A stretch of DNA of 6,909 bases from Aquificaceae bacterium (GTDB lineage: Bacteria; Aquificota; Aquificia; Aquificales; Aquificaceae). This document shows, piece by piece, positions 1 to 6,076 of this stretch. How positions within the stretch are numbered: the first letter of the stretch is position 1; each line of letters opens with the position of its first letter. The notes below the pieces were generated by a model. It was not told the origin of the DNA. It ran no database searches and saw only the letters and a list, made by a program, of their open reading frames with translations. The translations under genes and the position numbers were made by a program. The stretch spans positions 1 to 6,909 of the forward strand of contig JALWEK010000207.1 in NCBI GenBank assembly GCA_027014185.1. The letters run 5' to 3'.

Positions 1-273
1 GACGTAATAGGCAAACTCGAAAGATACATGGCTTCCAAGAAGAAGACAGTAACCGTTGTAGTAAAGGGTGTAAGGAGCACCAGCCAGAACTTCTCTATAA
101 AGGAGAAGCTTCAGAGGGTCCCGTGGGTCCAGTCGGTTGAGGATCTCGGCCTGGGTAAGTTCAAGGTGGTTTACCTTGAGAATACCGTTTACCTGGCCAA
201 CGCTATAGAGAGGATGCCCGAACTGAAGCTGCTCCGTTTCTCTCCAACGGAAGTGGAGGCGAAGCTCCTATGA
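1..273 (+). CDS. C-terminal part of an unrecognised protein (5' end outside window)
   Basis: The reading frame is open from the first base of the window, so the ATG at position 28 is probably internal. No Shine-Dalgarno precedes that ATG, and the codons before it read D-V-I-G-K-L-E-R-Y without a stop. The 90 visible residues contain a lysine-rich strand-like start (TVTVVVKGV), a helix-like stretch (SIKEKLQRVPWVQSVEDL), a strand (GKFKVVYL) and a second helix/strand, an order that fits a small alpha/beta (ferredoxin-like) domain. The motif 'VKGV...L...P.VQ.VE...G.F.V.Y' recalls C-terminal domains of secreted or envelope proteins found beside LPP20-type lipoproteins, but I cannot name the family. 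Its stop codon overlaps the start of the following lipoprotein gene (ATGA), so the two are probably translationally coupled and may work together at the envelope. The function is unknown. Confidence 0.7.
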   Translation, partial: DVIGKLERYMASKKKTVTVVVKGVRSTSQNFSIKEKLQRVPWVQSVEDLGLGKFKVVYLENTVYLANAIERMPELKLLRFSPTEVEAKLL

Positions 274-890
274 AGAAGCTCTCGCCCCTCCTGGCCTTTC
301 TTCTCCTCCTTTCTTGCGGTCAGAAGACCGAAAGCGTAAGGAAGGCTCCTCCGCCTTCCAAGGAAGAGCAGATACAGAAGGCCCAGAGAGCATTTGAGGA
401 GCTTGAGGTAGAGGCCACAAAGCCTGCTAAAGAGCTGACCTTGGACGAGGGCCCCGTGCACATCCCAAAGAAACCAAAGCCAGAGTATAAGAAGTACCCC
501 GTCAAGCTAGCCAAAGGTAGCGCACCAAAAACCAAGTATCCTATAGTGGACGGACTTCCCGTATGGGTCCACAATCCGAACTACGGTGGGGTTCTCGGTG
601 GGGTTGGCATAGCCAAGAAGATCCCTGGGAAGGGATACGCCGAACAGAGGAGACTCGCTAAACAGATAGCGCTCGCTGATCTTGCCAAACAGGTGGAGCT
701 AATAGTCAAAACCGAGCTCACCAGGGTAGAGGTGAAGGTGGATACCAAGAGGCTTCAGTACTATAAAAAGAAGTTCAGCTCTTACTCCGAACAGGAGGTT
801 AGATCCATGCTTATAAAGAATGCGGTTATAGAGGACGAGTGGGTTGATCCGAAGACTGGGGACCTCTACGTCTGGGTTGTGATAAGGTAA
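270..890 (+). CDS. Lipoprotein with C-terminal LPP20-like domain
   Basis: The 206-residue product begins with a lipoprotein signal peptide: K2-K3, a hydrophobic core at about residues 4-14, and a lipobox L-L-S-C with the lipidated cysteine at position 16. Residues 17-90 form a Lys/Pro/Glu-rich, probably disordered linker. Residues 95-206 look like the LPP20 family: 'PVWVHNP', a Gly-rich 'GGVLGGVGIA' strand, a long Ala/Gln-rich helix ('RRLAKQIALADLAKQVEL'), and a final 'WVDPKTGDLYVWVVI' strand pair. LPP20-type proteins are outer-membrane or periplasmic lipoproteins. Relatives include Helicobacter LPP20 and Vibrio FlgP, a component of the flagellar outer-membrane ring. The gene starts in an ATGA overlap with the preceding gene, with a GGAGG about 10 nt upstream at 255-259. 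Post-cysteine residues are G and Q, so there is no Asp inner-membrane retention signal and outer-membrane sorting is plausible. The exact role is unknown. Confidence 0.82.
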   Translation: MKKLSPLLAFLLLLSCGQKTESVRKAPPPSKEEQIQKAQRAFEELEVEATKPAKELTLDEGPVHIPKKPKPEYKKYPVKLAKGSAPKTKYPIVDGLPVWVHNPNYGGVLGGVGIAKKIPGKGYAEQRRLAKQIALADLAKQVELIVKTELTRVEVKVDTKRLQYYKKKFSSYSEQEVRSMLIKNAVIEDEWVDPKTGDLYVWVVIR

Positions 891-896
891 AAGGTA

Positions 897-902
897 TATA
901 AT
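897..902 (+). promoter_or_regulatory. Candidate -10 box (TATAAT) for the radical SAM/ftsI pair
   Basis: A perfect TATAAT lies in the 43-bp gap after the lipoprotein gene, 31 nt before the radical SAM start codon. That would place a transcription start near 909 and leave room for the Shine-Dalgarno at 921-927. The -35 region is weak: TTGTGA at 877-882 is only 14 nt upstream, shorter than the usual 17. A 6-bp inverted repeat, AGGTAT (892-897) and ATACCT (915-920), brackets the box. Read-through from the upstream genes remains possible. Confidence 0.45.
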
Positions 903-920
903 CTTTCTTCAGTAATACCT

Positions 921-927
921 GGGAGGT
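921..927 (+). promoter_or_regulatory. Shine-Dalgarno of the radical SAM gene
   Basis: GGGAGGT sits 6 nt before the ATG at 934, an ideal spacing. It fixes this start and contrasts with the genes at the two divergent junctions of this window, which have no such site. Confidence 0.75.
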
Positions 928-933
928 AAAGGC

Positions 934-2049
934 ATGAACAAGCTCGTTCTGGAGGACCTCACCCAGCAGAAGGAAAGTCCCGAGTACCTTCAGATAAGCT
1001 GGGCCGCTGCTATGACCCTCGGCCTGATTCCGGGCCAATTCTATAGAAACACCAAGCTAAGCTGTATAAATACACTTCTCACGTATCCATCCGGGTGCCA
1101 CGCCACGTGCGCCTACTGTGGACTCCAGAAGGCCAGGGACATGGAGTACTCCAAGAAAAACTTCATAAGGGTCGAGTGGCCGACAGTAAAGCTCGAGGAC
1201 ATAATAGAGAGAACCAAGAAGGTAGGTCACGCTGAGAGACTCTGCATATCCCAGATTACCCACCCAAGGTCCATAAGGGATACTAAGTACGTGCTCAAGA
1301 GGGTAATAGATGAGCTCGGGGATCAGCTCTTTGTATCTATCCTGATGAACGCCACGGGCCAGAGGTACGAGGATATAGAGGATTACAAGAAGCTGGGCGC
1401 GGATACGCTCACGGTAGCCCTCGATGCCGCAACGCCGCAGATATTCGACAAGCTCAGGGGAAGACCGATGAACAGCCCCCACAGATGGGAGACCTACTGG
1501 GAGGTTCTTGAGTGGTGCGCTGAGGTTATGGGGGACGGATACGCCGGGTGCCATCTGATAGTGGGTCTGGGAGAGACAGAGCAGGAGATGGTGGAGACCA
1601 TACAGAAGGTAAGAGATCTCGGTGCTAGGACCCACCTCTTCTCCTTCTGGCCCGAAGAGGGTTCCTTGATGGAGAAGGAAAAACCCTGTCCTGCTCCTCA
1701 GTACAGAAGGGTTCAGATGGCGAGATACCTTATAGACAACGGCCTCTCCAGATACGACTACATGGACTTCAACGAGAATGGTCAGATAATAGACTGGGGT
1801 GTGTCGAAGGAGGTCTTCGAGGAGATCTTCTGGAGCGGAAAGCCCTTCATGACGGCGGGATGCAGGGGTAAGACGACCGAGGTTGCCTGCAACAGACCCT
1901 TCGGAGACAGCTCCGTATCGGATATAAAGAGCTACCCCTTCAAACCTAACAGGAACGATCTTAAGAAGATAAGGAAACAGCTCTTCGATTACGATATGGA
2001 GAGGGCGTATCCCGATGTCCTGAATCCTAGCGTTTTCAGATACCAGTAA
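934..2049 (+). CDS. BioB-like radical SAM protein, probable class II lipoyl synthase subunit (LipS1/LipS2 type)
   Basis: This 371-residue protein has the radical SAM cluster motif CX3CX2C at C55-H-A-T-C59-A-Y-C62, followed by a TIM-barrel-like region ('CISQITHPRSI', 'VSILMNATG', 'TLTVALDAATP', 'CHLIVGLGETEQEM', 'THLFSFWPEEGS') resembling the BioB/LipA group. It is not canonical biotin synthase: the N-terminal surroundings of the cysteines differ. Near the C-terminus it carries C310 and C319 in a 'GCRGKTTEVACNRPFGD...YPF' stretch. From memory, a 'CNRP(F/Y)...(Y/F)P' tail is typical of the two-protein lipoyl synthases LipS1/LipS2 of archaea and some bacteria, often misannotated as BioB. These insert the two sulfurs at C6 and C8 of a protein-bound octanoyl group. 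No lipoate ligase or second LipS gene is visible, so which subunit this is, or whether it is another sulfur-inserting enzyme, is open. It probably shares a transcript with ftsI. Confidence 0.7.
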   Translation: MNKLVLEDLTQQKESPEYLQISWAAAMTLGLIPGQFYRNTKLSCINTLLTYPSGCHATCAYCGLQKARDMEYSKKNFIRVEWPTVKLEDIIERTKKVGHAERLCISQITHPRSIRDTKYVLKRVIDELGDQLFVSILMNATGQRYEDIEDYKKLGADTLTVALDAATPQIFDKLRGRPMNSPHRWETYWEVLEWCAEVMGDGYAGCHLIVGLGETEQEMVETIQKVRDLGARTHLFSFWPEEGSLMEKEKPCPAPQYRRVQMARYLIDNGLSRYDYMDFNENGQIIDWGVSKEVFEEIFWSGKPFMTAGCRGKTTEVACNRPFGDSSVSDIKSYPFKPNRNDLKKIRKQLFDYDMERAYPDVLNPSVFRYQ

Positions 2050-2061
2050 AATAATGTAAGG

Positions 2062-3783
2062 TTGGAGCGGGGCTTCAGGAGGAAGTTTGATAGAAAGCTT
2101 GGTTTCGTATTCTCCATCTTCCTCCTCCTGCTCTTCTTCGTCCTCATCAGGATACTGGACCTCCAGGTAACTAAAGACAGCGACATAGCCAGGAAGATAG
2201 AGGAAAACTTCGATAGGGTAATCTCCATAAAGGTCCCTCTGTACCGTGGGAGCATACAGGATGCGAACGGCCGTGAGCTTGCCCTGAGCGTACCTACGGT
2301 TACGGTTTACGCACATCCGGACACGAGCCGCATAAAGAACAAAGAGGCCTTTATAACCGGGCTTTCTAGGATAACTGGTATTCCTGCAGAGGAGATAAGA
2401 AAGAGGATCAGGGCCGGCAGCAACAGGCCGGTGAGGATACTTGCCGGGGTGGACAGGGAGCTCAAGGATGAGATAAGGAGGCTGATAAGGAGTACAGGCA
2501 ACACGAGCTACGTGGGACTGCAGGAAGGCTACAAGAGGGTGTACCCCAACGGCAGTCTTGCTTCCAACACTCTGGGCTTTGTGGGAACGGATGGGGTAGG
2601 ACTTGAGGGAATGGAGTACGCTCTGAACCGGTACCTCGGAGGGGGCTTCTCGAAAGCCCTGATATATCTGAACGGGGGGCTTGGTAAGATATATCTACAT
2701 CCGTTAAAAGGTCTGCTTGGGGAAGAGAAGGACGTCCTTCTCACGATAGACACTGGTGTTCAGAACATACTCGAGAAGATAAGGGACGATATAGTCAGGA
2801 AGTGGAAGCCTAAGAAGGTTTCCATAATACTCCTCGACCTTTCCAACGGAGACATACTCGGTCTGGCAACTTACCCCTACTTCGACCCTAACAGGTTCCT
2901 CAGGTACCCTCCCGATCGTCGGAGGAACTTCGCGGTAACGGACGTATTCGAGCCAGGGTCTATAATGAAGCCCTTCTTTATAGGCTACGCCCTGGACAAG
3001 GGCTATGTATCTCCCAGGTTCAGCGTTGATACGGGCAGGGGAAGGATAAAGGTTTACAACAGGTACGTCAGGGACCCGAAGAGGCTTGGCAGGATCAGCT
3101 TGAGGGAGGTTCTTGTTCACTCTTCCAACGTTGGGACGATAAAGGTGGCTTCTCTTCTCAGCAAGCGGGACGTGGAGGATCTCCTGGAGAGGTTTCACAT
3201 GAACAGAAGGTTCGGCATATTCCCGGGTGAGGCGAACCCCCAGATACCCGACCTGGACTACCCTGCGAACATACTTTACTCCTCCATAGGTCAGGGGATA
3301 GCCATGAACACCCTGAACATAGCCGTGGCCTTCGGCGGGCTGGCAACGGGCAGGATACTCAAGCCACACATAATCAAGGAGGTAATTTCCTCTGAGGGAA
3401 AAGTCCTCTACAGGGCTGAGGAAGAGATCCTGAGGGATAGAGTATTTTCAGAGAGGACGCTCAGATGGCTGAGGAATACGCTGACCCAGGTGGTAGAGAG
3501 GGGGACGGGTAAGGAGGCGAGATCGAGGTTCTTCACCATAGCGGGCAAAACGGGAACCTCTCAGAAGTTCGATCTCAAGCTCGGGAAGTACTCCAAGGAC
3601 AAGGTTGTTACATACTTTGCTGGGTTCTTCCCGGCCTCGGATCCCAGGTTCGTGGCTGTCATAGTTGTGGACGAGCCTAAGGGAAGAAGGTTGTACGGTG
3701 GCGTGGTCTCGGCTCCGTATTTCAGGAGACTTGCGGAGCAGGTCGCCTTCTACTTCGGTTTAAAACCCGACAAGCTCAAGTAG
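2062..3783 (+). CDS. ftsI: Class B penicillin-binding protein (peptidoglycan DD-transpeptidase), FtsI/PBP3 type
   Basis: This 573-residue transpeptidase cross-links septal peptidoglycan in the periplasm, anchored by one N-terminal membrane helix (about residues 14-31) after a basic cytoplasmic tail. The dimerisation domain starts with RGSIQDANG (62-70), where the usual D-R-N-G reads D-A-N-G. The penicillin-binding domain carries all three active-site motifs: S300-I-M-K303 within 'FEPGSIMKPF', S354-S-N356, and K496-T-G in 'AGKTGTSQ'. The 'EPGSxMKP' context favours FtsI over the elongation enzyme PBP2. No PASTA domain follows. The start is a TTG; AAGG at 2058-2061 directly abuts it, and no in-frame ATG or GTG lies between the upstream stop and the membrane helix. 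The gene follows the radical SAM gene by 12 nt and overlaps bioD tail-to-tail by 24 nt. Unusually, no ftsL, mraW or mur gene is next to it. Confidence 0.85.
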   Translation: MERGFRRKFDRKLGFVFSIFLLLLFFVLIRILDLQVTKDSDIARKIEENFDRVISIKVPLYRGSIQDANGRELALSVPTVTVYAHPDTSRIKNKEAFITGLSRITGIPAEEIRKRIRAGSNRPVRILAGVDRELKDEIRRLIRSTGNTSYVGLQEGYKRVYPNGSLASNTLGFVGTDGVGLEGMEYALNRYLGGGFSKALIYLNGGLGKIYLHPLKGLLGEEKDVLLTIDTGVQNILEKIRDDIVRKWKPKKVSIILLDLSNGDILGLATYPYFDPNRFLRYPPDRRRNFAVTDVFEPGSIMKPFFIGYALDKGYVSPRFSVDTGRGRIKVYNRYVRDPKRLGRISLREVLVHSSNVGTIKVASLLSKRDVEDLLERFHMNRRFGIFPGEANPQIPDLDYPANILYSSIGQGIAMNTLNIAVAFGGLATGRILKPHIIKEVISSEGKVLYRAEEEILRDRVFSERTLRWLRNTLTQVVERGTGKEARSRFFTIAGKTGTSQKFDLKLGKYSKDKVVTYFAGFFPASDPRFVAVIVVDEPKGRRLYGGVVSAPYFRRLAEQVAFYFGLKPDKLK

Positions 3784-4413
3784 CTTCCTCCTCTCATCCG
3801 CCGGCAGCTGTAGGCCTGCTACCTTCGGTATCTGGATAGGCTTTATCCCGGTCATCTCCTCCACTATGATCGGGTTCGTCCTTTCGGATACATCCTCACC
3901 GCCGAAGCCGTTGAGAACGATAGCCTTTATCTTCAGGCCCATCTCCCTCGCGTAGAAGTAGCTGAGGTAGGTGTGGTTCAGTGTTCCGAGCCCTGCCCTC
4001 CCTACAATTATCACATCGAGATCCCAGTCCCTCGCAAGGTCGGCGTAGGTGTAGTTCCTATCTATAGGGACCGCTATCCCCCCTGCACCCTCGACCAGAA
4101 CCACCTCGTACTTACGCTTCAGCTTCTCGAACTTATCCCTCAGGTCATCCAGGGAGAAACTCTTACCCTCCTCCATGGTCGCCGCGTAGGGAGATAGGGG
4201 AAGTCTGAACTTGACCGGGACCACCTCATCAACCTTCTGGCCCGTCGCCTTGGCAAGCAGGTTGCCATCCTCCGGGATATCCCTTACGTAGGTCTCCACG
4301 GGTTTGAAACATCCCACCTTTACCCCCTTCTCCTTTAAAGTATAGGCGAGGTTGTAGGTTATGAAGGTCTTTCCCACTCCCGTGTCCGTTCCGGTGATCA
4401 GATACGTTCCCAT
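3760..4413 (-). CDS. bioD: Dethiobiotin synthetase
   Basis: BioD closes the ureido ring of dethiobiotin from 7,8-diaminopelargonate, CO2 and ATP, the penultimate step of biotin synthesis, in the cytoplasm. The 217-residue product has the P-loop GTDTGVGKT (residues 8-16) right at the N-terminus, the substrate lysine K37 in 'CFKPVET', and the second nucleotide/magnesium motif VEGAGG (107-112) followed by 'VPI'. The length is close to the usual 220-240. The start is firm because the P-loop follows almost immediately, yet no Shine-Dalgarno precedes it. A TATTCT box on the minus strand (4426-4421) lies 7 nt upstream of the ATG, so the mRNA may be leaderless. The gene stands alone: the only biotin-like neighbour is the radical SAM gene on the other strand, which is probably not bioB. 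Its 3' end overlaps the ftsI 3' end, with no separate terminator visible. Confidence 0.95.
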   Translation of the reverse strand: MGTYLITGTDTGVGKTFITYNLAYTLKEKGVKVGCFKPVETYVRDIPEDGNLLAKATGQKVDEVVPVKFRLPLSPYAATMEEGKSFSLDDLRDKFEKLKRKYEVVLVEGAGGIAVPIDRNYTYADLARDWDLDVIIVGRAGLGTLNHTYLSYFYAREMGLKIKAIVLNGFGGEDVSERTNPIIVEEMTGIKPIQIPKVAGLQLPADERRKLLELVGF

Positions 4414-5242
4414 GGGCTATAGAATATACAACATGCTTCTTCTTCTACTGCTCCCCCTCGTAGCCTTCTCCCAGGGTTTTGTCTTCTTCGAAAGAACCTC
4501 GTATAAAGATACCCTCTGGCAGATGAGGGAGGCGAGGATCGTTTACCTCGGGGAGATTCACGACAGGAAGGACGTTCACCAGCTTCAGCTGAAGATCATC
4601 AGAGATCTTTTCGCTGACAAAGGAAGGATTCTTATACTCATGGAGGCCTTCCAGCAGCAGTTTCAGGACGCCCTCGACGAGTACGTTATGTGTGAGATCT
4701 CCGAGGAGGAGATGCTCGAAAGAATGGAGTATAGGAGAAGGTGGAGGTTCGATCCGGAGCTCTACGCACCCATCTGGAGGTTCGCAAAGGATAGGGGTAT
4801 ACCCCTTTTTGCCCTGAACGTCCCCTCCGAGCTCCTAAGAGAGGTTCGGGAGAAGGGAATACGCAACGTGAGGAGCCGTTACCTGCCCAGGAAAATTCTG
4901 CCTATTAGGGAGAGGCATAAGGAGTTCTTAAGGAAGGCCCTGGAGAAACACAGGGGCAGGGTTGACGAGGATAGGTTCTTTGCCATACAGCAGGTATGGG
5001 ACAGCGGCATGGCCTACAGGATAGCAAAGCTCGCCCTTGCTCACCCCGACGCCACCCTTGTGGTCATAGTTGGTTCCGGCCACGTCTGGAGAGGGTTCGG
5101 GATCCCCGAAAGGGTGAACTACCTTATAGGAGAGATCCCTCAGGCGGTTTTTTACGTAGATGAGGACGAGGTTCACTTCCTGTTTTCGAAGGACTTTTCT
5201 AAAGAGAGCTCGTCCACGAACTCCAAGAGGGATCCGAACTGA
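4412..5242 (+). CDS. ChaN-like (DUF399) exported heme/iron-associated protein
   Basis: From the ATG at 4412 the product has 276 residues. Residues 1-20 look like a signal peptide: R4, a run of leucines at 9-14, and an A-F-S/Q signal peptidase I site after S20. The mature part matches the ChaN family: LGEIHD (46-51), 'LMEAFQQQFQ' with E78, 'WRFDPELYAPIWRFAK', 'LFALNVP', 'QQVWDSGMA' and VVIVGSGH (217-224) followed by 'IPERV'. ChaN proteins share a fold with the Tiki/TraB/EreA superfamily. One structure binds paired hemes, so a role in iron or heme handling is proposed but not certain. A start at 4433 would also fit and would suit a leaderless message, but it would leave the signal peptide without a positive charge. 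A longer frame from 4361 runs inside bioD and is unlikely. There is no lipobox cysteine. The last 23 codons overlap recR. Confidence 0.82.
   Translation: MGYRIYNMLLLLLLPLVAFSQGFVFFERTSYKDTLWQMREARIVYLGEIHDRKDVHQLQLKIIRDLFADKGRILILMEAFQQQFQDALDEYVMCEISEEEMLERMEYRRRWRFDPELYAPIWRFAKDRGIPLFALNVPSELLREVREKGIRNVRSRYLPRKILPIRERHKEFLRKALEKHRGRVDEDRFFAIQQVWDSGMAYRIAKLALAHPDATLVVIVGSGHVWRGFGIPERVNYLIGEIPQAVFYVDEDEVHFLFSKDFSKESSSTNSKRDPN
4414..4432. promoter_or_regulatory. Candidate back-to-back promoters between bioD and the ChaN-like gene
   Basis: An A/T-only stretch with one G (TATAGAATATA, 4418-4428) is the only promoter-like element near both starts. On the plus strand TAGAAT (4420-4425) is 7 nt before the ATG at 4433. 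On the minus strand TATTCT (4426-4421) is 7 nt before the bioD ATG at 4413. At that distance transcription would begin at or next to the start codons. No clear -35 box is seen in either direction. This is inference from spacing only. Confidence 0.35.
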
Positions 5243-5781
5243 AGGCCGTAGGAGATCCTGCTCGTCTTGACGTTCTTAAACCTGTCTCCGATCAGTTTTA
5301 TTAAATAGTTCGCGGTTGCCTCTCCTTCTGCGTTGGGATTGGTTGCTATTATCACCTCCTTAACCCTGTTCTTCTCTATCCTCTCCAGGAGCTTCTCAAC
5401 CGTGAGATCCTGGGGTGAGATACCTTCCAGTGGAGCTATCCTTCCCTGGAGAACGTGATAGACTCCCCTGTACCTTTCGAGCCTCTCTATCGAGTAAGCG
5501 TCCTGGGACTCTTCGACCACACATATAAACCTCTTGCTCCTCTTGGGATCGGAGCATACGGCGCAGACTTCCCTGTCGGTCACAAGGTAACACTCTCTGC
5601 AAGGCCTTAACCTCTTTGCAGCCTCGAGAAGTTTTTCCACCACCTCTTTTCTTTCGGAGGGATCGAGCTTGAGTAGGTTGTAAACAAGGCGTCCCGCACC
5701 CCTCTCCCCGTAGGTTGGTATCCTTGTAACGCTCTCTAAGGCCTGCTTCAAGGGCTGTGGGAAGATGTCCTCAAAAGCCAA
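5173..5781 (-). CDS. recR: Recombination mediator protein RecR
   Basis: RecR acts with RecO (and RecF) to load RecA on SSB-coated single-stranded DNA in gap repair. The 202-residue length is typical. In order, it shows the helix-hairpin-helix region 'RIPTYGERGAGRLVYNLL' (20-37), a CX2CX8CX2C zinc finger at C61, C64, C73 and C76, a Toprim domain beginning 'FICVVEESQDAYSIE' (85-99) with 'YRGVYHVLQG' (104-113), and ATNPNAEGEATA (146-157). The C-terminus, 'YGLQFGSLLEFVDELSL', deviates from the common 'GLPVGGDLEYAD..TL' but keeps the pattern. The start is TTG, with GGGAGG on the minus strand (5795-5790) 8 nt upstream, inside ebfC, which it overlaps by 11 nt. Placement directly after ebfC/ybaB matches the widespread ybaB-recR pair; dnaX, often upstream, is absent here. 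Its 3' end overlaps the ChaN-like gene by 70 nt on the opposite strand. Confidence 0.95.
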   Translation of the reverse strand: MAFEDIFPQPLKQALESVTRIPTYGERGAGRLVYNLLKLDPSERKEVVEKLLEAAKRLRPCRECYLVTDREVCAVCSDPKRSKRFICVVEESQDAYSIERLERYRGVYHVLQGRIAPLEGISPQDLTVEKLLERIEKNRVKEVIIATNPNAEGEATANYLIKLIGDRFKNVKTSRISYGLQFGSLLEFVDELSLEKSFENRK

Positions 5782-6076
5782 GCCCCAAGCCTCCCAGGAG
5801 ACCTCCGAACCTTCGGTTGAACTCCTCCTTTGCTATGTCCCTCGATATGTCCTGCGCCTGGTTGATTAGATCTATCAGGATAGGTTTTAGCCTGTCCCAG
5901 TCTCCTTTTAAGGACTCCTCCTTCACATCTATGTCCACTACCTCCCCAAGGCCGTTGAATATTATCTCGACACCATCTTTCTCCAGTATCTCTTTCCTTA
6001 GCCTCAGACTTTGCTTGACCTCCTCAAAACCCTGCTGGAGGTTTTTCAGCTGCTTCATCATATCGTATATGTTCAT
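5771..6076 (-). CDS. ebfC: YbaB/EbfC family nucleoid-associated DNA-binding protein
   Basis: The 101-residue product has the family layout: an N-terminal Lys/Gln-rich coiled helix ('MMKQLKNLQQGFEEVKQ'), a central beta strand pair with the conserved 'NGLGEVVDIDV' (about 41-51), then a C-terminal helix ('LKPILIDLINQAQDISRDI'). It ends in a Gly/Leu-rich tail, 'FGGLLGGLGLGF'. EbfC proteins form tweezer-shaped dimers that bind DNA, and they are thought to help RecR-dependent repair because the genes are paired in many bacteria. The start at 6076 is chosen because the family begins at MNIYD and an AGGAGGT lies just upstream; a longer frame reaching 6208 encodes sequence unlike any EbfC N-terminus and lies inside the preceding gene. 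The ATG overlaps the stop of that gene (ATGA), so translation is probably coupled. recR overlaps its 3' end. Confidence 0.92.
   Translation of the reverse strand: MNIYDMMKQLKNLQQGFEEVKQSLRLRKEILEKDGVEIIFNGLGEVVDIDVKEESLKGDWDRLKPILIDLINQAQDISRDIAKEEFNRRFGGLLGGLGLGF

Noticed and set aside
28..273. Complete 81-residue gene starting at position 28
   Set aside because: The frame is open back to the window edge and no ribosome binding site precedes this ATG, so it is better read as the end of a larger gene.
189..574. Minus-strand frames opposite the first two genes (189-461 and 320-574)
   Set aside because: No ribosome binding sites and low-complexity translations; the plus strand carries a clear lipoprotein gene with ATGA coupling.
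1057..2316. 419-codon open frame on the minus strand
   Set aside because: It lies in register opposite two convincing genes, its predicted protein shows no family motif, and it is explained by absence of TTA, CTA and TCA in the sense codons.
2704..3369. 221-codon open frame on the minus strand inside ftsI
   Set aside because: Same in-register shadow effect; the sense strand here encodes the conserved transpeptidase motifs.
3973..4197. Plus-strand 74-codon frame inside bioD
   Set aside because: Antisense to conserved BioD motifs, with no family resemblance and no start signal.
4361..4411. Upstream start for the ChaN-like protein
   Set aside because: It would put 17 non-conserved residues before the signal peptide and lie entirely within the bioD P-loop coding region; starts at 4412 or 4433 give a proper exported protein.
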